NCBI GenBank assembly: GCA_015501595.1
Contig: JADNRX010000192.1
Span: 1-64,000, forward strand
From: Hymenopellis radicata
Taxonomy: Eukaryota; Basidiomycota; Agaricomycetes; Agaricales; Physalacriaceae
DNA length: 64,000 nt
Reading direction: 5' to 3'
In this document: piece by piece, positions 60,229-64,000 of the stretch
Layout of the letters: each line of letters opens with the position of its first letter
How positions within the stretch are numbered: the first letter of the stretch is position 1
The notes under the pieces: model-generated
What the model was told of the DNA's origin: nothing
Seen by the model: only the letters and a program-made list of their open reading frames with translations
Database searches by the model: none
Position numbers and translations under genes: made by a program

Positions 60229-60620
60229 CTCTCTCTCCTCATCACGCGTCATCACTTAGCTTGGTGGTCGAATTGGCTTCAACTGTATTCCCTGCCACCA
60301 CAGAGTGCGATGACAGTACCACCAATTGTTATCTCTCGTGGACGAGGCACGAGTTGACGGGAGATTGAGGTTTGTGTTACCAGAGAGGCGCGCCGTCGAC
60401 GTCGATCATCTCGCCACTCCTTCCTCAACGACCACGACTTTGGCTTTCGATCTCGCTTCATTCTCACCAGCGAAAAGTCACTTGAATTTGCTTGAATTTT
60501 CTACCATCTTACAGTCCTTGACAGTGTTGTACAGGAATTCAACACTTGTTCATCGACCCTCAATAACCGACTTAAGAGTCTACTAGCTACCTGCTCCACT
60601 TCTATGAATCGTTATGCATT

Positions 60621-61000
60621 CGGGCTTCACCGCCTCTGAATCAACAACTCACACGCACTCGGGCTTTAACGCTCCTGGGACAATAAATACTCAGTGGGCT
60701 TCATGGCTCCTGAATCTATGCATGTCGAGGCGATATGCACTCGGGCCTCACCGCTCCTGAATCAACGCACAATTGGACTTTAACGCTCCTGAACCAACAT
60801 GGACTCAGTACTCAGCTCCTGAATCTTTGTATGTCAAGGCAAACCCTGCGGGCTGCGGCTGACCCCAATGGGCACTCAAGCTCTTGCCGAGGTTGATTCC
60901 AGTGGGACACTCGAGCTATCATCCGAGGCAGACGCTGCGGGGCACTCGAGCTATCATTCAAGGCCAACCTGTATCAGCACTTGAGCACTTAGCCAGGTCT
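60621..61000 (+). repeat. Two adjacent degenerate minisatellites
   Basis: 60621-60840 holds about five units of 33-47 bp built on cgggctttaacgctcctgaa. 60871-61000 holds about four units of roughly 36 bp built on gggcactcgagctatcat. Confidence 0.65.
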
Positions 61001-61344
61001 ACTGTATTTACGGGCAGTATGTCACTGGTCAGGGTATGTCGTGAGTCTGAGCCATCCTCCTAGCTCTGGGGATCTTGCTGCGCAACGCGTCGCAAAAACT
61101 CCTCCTACTACAACATAGGTGCCATGATCCCTGGAGCCTGTACACTCGTGAGCACCCTCACGGATCTTGCCCAAACCAAACTATTTCCCGCCACCACAGT
61201 ATGTGATGACAGTACCATAACTTGTTATCTCTCGTGGATGGTGTGCCTCTCTGGTAACACAAACCTCAGTCTACCGTCCACTCGTGCCTCGTCCAGGAGA
61301 GATAACGATCTACCTCCAAGTTACCACAACATTATGATACCAGT

Positions 61345-61478
61345 ATTACCACCAGCAGTAATCTAGCGATGGAATATTCATACATATCAGATTAAATTAC
61401 ACAAGAACTGTGTAGTTTGTAAATGCATTTTTTTACATTGTAAGCATCCGTTCGATTATTAGACATGAGATGAGGAGG
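61345..61478. repeat. Direct repeat, right copy
   Basis: Partner of 59734-59883. It covers the last codons and 3' flank of the DUF6593-like gene. Confidence 0.75.
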
Positions 61479-62405
61479 TGGTCGAAGAATTCGTGTCCGT
61501 CGGGGAAGACTGTTAGTACTGGGTCGGGGAGTGGAGGTGATGCCTGTATGGGAGGCGGGATGAAAGTTGCTAGTTGACTTTTGGAGGCGTCGGTTGAGTA
61601 GCACTGTGCGCCACACGGTGTGAGTTTGATGGCTTGGCAAGAAAGCGCAGCACTTACGATGCACATCGTTGTGCCGTCCTCTAGCGTTGTGCGGCAGTCC
61701 CAGCGTAGAGTTACGCTGTGGAGGTTCCATAGCCAATGGCGCTGGAAAGCATGAGTACTAGCAAAATACCCACTGGGTGAGGAGGCGTACTGAAGAGAAA
61801 TTGATCTGTGTTAAGACGTTGGAAATGCGCGTGCTGATATCTCCCATCGTTAACACAGATCTGCTATAGTTGATCGCTATTCTACAGACAAAATTAGCCT
61901 GCGTTTTCATACTCGATCACTGCAAACGTACTCGAACTGCCCCAGGAGTGTTTCGTCCGTACTACTCCCGCCCAAAGGTCTGTAGATGGAAGTCTTGTAC
62001 GAAATCGGCAAGAACGGATTCATGTTGAGTGATATTGTTATCCTGTAGGACGGCGCGACGGGTGTCGAAGAGTCGAGGTCGGGAGGCGGTGTTAGCATCA
62101 TGGTGTTCGTTTCGGCATTCCAGTTCTTGAAGGTGTATGTTATGGGGATAGCGGGGCGTTCGTGCGTCCAGTAGCTGTGGCGAGCTTTATAGAGTTTGTA
62201 GTTTACTGTAAGGAGGAACGTACCGTGGAGGACGGGGTGCGTTCACTACCGATAGATAGCTGTGCAATCCTCGTTAGGTTTGAGAGGCTCGGTGTGATTG
62301 TGTTGGGGTGACTTGCTCTGGCAGGGTATGCGAGGAAGCAGATGCATCTGTTGGAAATATGTTAGGTGGGTGGAGGCGTACACTTTGAGCTCACCAAGAA
62401 TCATG
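61433..62405 (-). CDS. DUF6593-like protein, unknown function
   Basis: Resembles the small basidiomycete DUF6593 family, whose function is unknown. Readable exons are YWTHERPAIPITYTFKNW and MMLTPPPDLDSSTPVAPSYR, followed by PFLPISYKTSIYRPLGGS. After an intron at about 61872-61930 come IAINYSRSVLTMGDISTRI and, after another at about 61745-61793, RHWLWNLHSVTLRWDCRTTL. The end is LTVFPDGHEFFDHLLISCL followed by IIERMLTM. The alternating beta pattern with a Trp-Leu-Trp core and a terminal hydrophobic helix fits the family. The first exons (ATG near 62405, MIL) could not be joined cleanly. Family assignment is moderate. Confidence 0.5.
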
Positions 62406-63570
62406 GTTGCACGGACGAAGATCAAAACCGATCATCCCGGCCCGGGCGCGCATTAATTAAGACACGATCGAGCGAAGCTTGAACGTTAGTTAGCATCTCT
62501 CATGGGCACACGGGCTGATATCCCTGTCACGGCGGCTCTAGAGGGTACTATGCAGGCACGCCAAACAGCTGCCCACTTGACCCCACAGTCAATTCGCCTA
62601 TCAGCAGTCTATCAAGATCAGAAAATACGAAGAATGAAAGCCACAGGGATGAAGTAGGCTCTTGGAATGCTGGAATGCGATGGATGCGATTTTCATAATC
62701 AGAAAGATAGTAACTCGAGCTTCAAATTCAAAAAGTTTGGCACAGATCCACAAGTTACAAGTATTGAGATCACTGGCGGCTGCCGAGAAATGGAATCGCG
62801 CTCATCAAGAGCGGATTGACTGGAATCTAAGAACAGTCCTCCTAGAAAGGCGTCTGATATCTTAGCGTCTGGTTTGCTACAGACTCTCAGAGAAACACTG
62901 AGAAAATCTCACGAGCTCGTGACCTCAATGACTTCGCTCTCACCACCATCCTCTCCATGCCCCGCTGTCCAGGCAATGCCCAGGTCTTCTGAATCTCCGC
63001 GTACATGAAGAATGCTCCATAATGGCACGGAAAAGTCCGGCAGGAAATCGTTCTCCCGCCGTATTGTTCCTTCCGAATTGGACCAAGTACATTGTAACGT
63101 CTTTCGGTGTTCAATCGCGCGCCCTGCAATCGCGTTGAAGGAAACTTTATTTTGTCTCACACTAAATGGGCCTAACAAGGACGTACGTGGTGCTCACGAT
63201 GAATCTCAGACCTCTTATTGTTTTCTTCAGATGCCGAAAAAGCGGCACAGATCTTTATCGGGGTTAACGGACTTTGCGGAATGTTCACAACTGTTTGTAC
63301 AAATGCTCTTTGGCCTCTCCATTCATCTTGAGGTTCAGGGAAACATGCTCTTTACGCGTCAATTCACAACATGAATGTAATTAACCCCCGGCTACACGTG
63401 TTTCTGCATTGCGCCGAGATCGGATGGTGGTTCATCGAACTCTTATTGTGCTGATGACGCTCCGGATTCATCCAGAATAGCAGAGGCGCCTGAGACCCTG
63501 AAGACCAACACAATAGAGTTAATTTCAATTTTGCCATGTTTCCCGATTCACAAGAAGACAATAAGGCGTA
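62406..63570. other. Intergenic, upstream of P450
   Basis: Overlapping short frames on both strands (for example 62909-63178, -) have no family resemblance. Nothing structured was noticed. Confidence 0.4.
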
Positions 63571-63577
63571 TATAGGG
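63571..63577 (+). promoter_or_regulatory. TATA box of the P450 gene
   Basis: tatatag about 54 nt before the ATG at 63631, followed by a leader ending in a CAT repeat. Confidence 0.6.
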
Positions 63578-63630
63578 CGAGGTTCTTCGGTTGGTGGCTC
63601 CCACCCACCCAGCCATCCATCATCATCATC

Positions 63631-64000
63631 ATGATCTTCTCCGTCCTCTACATTGACTATATCCTGTTCCTAGCCGCCTTCTACTTTCTATGGCGCATTT
63701 TGAACAGGCCATCACTGTCGCTCCCGCCGGGTCCGCGAGGCTATCCCATCATCGGAAATGTACTTGATATGCCTCAGTCGAAACCTTGGGAGATGTTCGG
63801 CCAATGGGGAGATCGTTGGGTACGTTTTTTTTTCTGGCCGTGATCTGAAGTGCAAGTACTCATCCTGAACGCAGGGGACATAAACTCTGTCACTGTATTC
63901 GGAAAGCCCTTCATTATTCTAAACTCCTACCGCACCGCGTACGCACTGCTAGACAAGCGCAGCCTCATCTATTCCGACCGTCCAAAGCTCGTTATGGCGG
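63631..64000 (+). CDS. Cytochrome P450, N-terminal part (runs off window)
   Basis: Microsomal P450 monooxygenase. The N-terminal anchor MIFSVLYIDYILFLAAFYFL precedes the proline-rich hinge LPPGPRGYPIIGNVLDMPQ. Then comes WEMFGQWGDRW, joined by a GT-AG intron (63822-63874) to GDINSVTVFGKPFIILNSYR and ALLDKRSLIYSDRPKLVMA. This is the usual first 110 residues of the many agaricomycete P450s of CYP5144/CYP512 appearance; the family cannot be fixed. The oxygen-binding and heme-binding motifs lie outside the window. Confidence 0.9.

Larger units (their letters stand above)
59884..61344. other. 1.46-kb repeat island between direct repeats
   Basis: Contains a foldback (gcagatgctc 59890-59899 / gagcatctgc 59930-59939), a 21-bp palindrome at 60208-60228, two minisatellite blocks at 60621-61000 and a pair of inverted 50-bp segments at 60340-60389 and 61245-61294. 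No coding region was recognised; a 121-codon frame at 59894-60259 is low complexity. Confidence 0.6.

Noticed and set aside
59894..60259. 121-codon frame in the repeat island
   Set aside because: Low-complexity Ser/Pro/Arg sequence across a foldback and a palindrome; no coding evidence.

Overview
The window is nuclear DNA of a filamentous fungus, almost certainly an agaricomycete basidiomycete. Genes are split by many introns of about 45-60 nt, intergenic spaces are short, and the recognisable proteins are fungal: a Zn2Cys6 activator, Vps62-like protein, GMC oxidoreductase, Kre6/Skn1 stub, exocyst subunits, a CHD remodeller and a P450. I saw no tRNA, rRNA or CRISPR array.

Layout. 0-13 kb: 3' part of SEC3 (+), a MAPKKK-like pseudokinase (-), a Zn2Cys6 transcription factor (-), a YOP1/REEP gene (+) and a Vps62-like gene (-). 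13-30 kb: a rearranged, repeat-rich block. A catalytically dead RNase III/dsRBD gene is present twice (13.4 and 25.3 kb). A fragment of an MFS transporter follows the first copy, and the complete transporter lies inverted at 28-29.8 kb. Between the two RNase III copies is about 9 kb with no gene I can recognise. It holds tandem repeats, exon-like repeats and a small TA-flanked inverted-repeat element. 31-54 kb: dense housekeeping genes: GMC oxidoreductase (+), S-formylglutathione hydrolase (-), FHA checkpoint-type kinase (-), LSG1 (-), a LYR protein (+), SEC8 (-), a lipid-droplet hydrolase (+) and a PHD/CHD-type remodeller (+). 55-64 kb: a Kre6/Skn1-like stub without its catalytic domain (-), a Tgl2-like lipase (+), a 1.6 kb repeat island, a DUF6593-like gene (-) and the start of a P450 (+).

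The genes are mostly unrelated housekeeping functions. SEC3 and SEC8 are both exocyst tethering subunits, and YOP1, Vps62 and the lipid-droplet hydrolase also act on membranes. Several neighbours share very short divergent promoters (SEC8/LDAH-like, LSG1/LYR).

Two cautions matter. First, single-base gaps, nearly all deletions, break otherwise well conserved frames in SEC3, the Zn2Cys6 factor, YOP1, the MFS gene and the remodeller. This looks like consensus error rather than gene decay, so broken frames should not be over-read. Second, the exon structure is difficult: at least three micro-exons of 8-9 nt and four GC-AG introns are needed to rebuild conserved motifs.

The most interesting signals are the duplicated dead-RNase III locus with conserved foldback hairpins just downstream, the MAPKKK pseudokinase, the checkpoint-like kinase with five 30-bp repeats and a double CxxC insert in its catalytic domain, and the small inverted segment in the 60-61 kb island.
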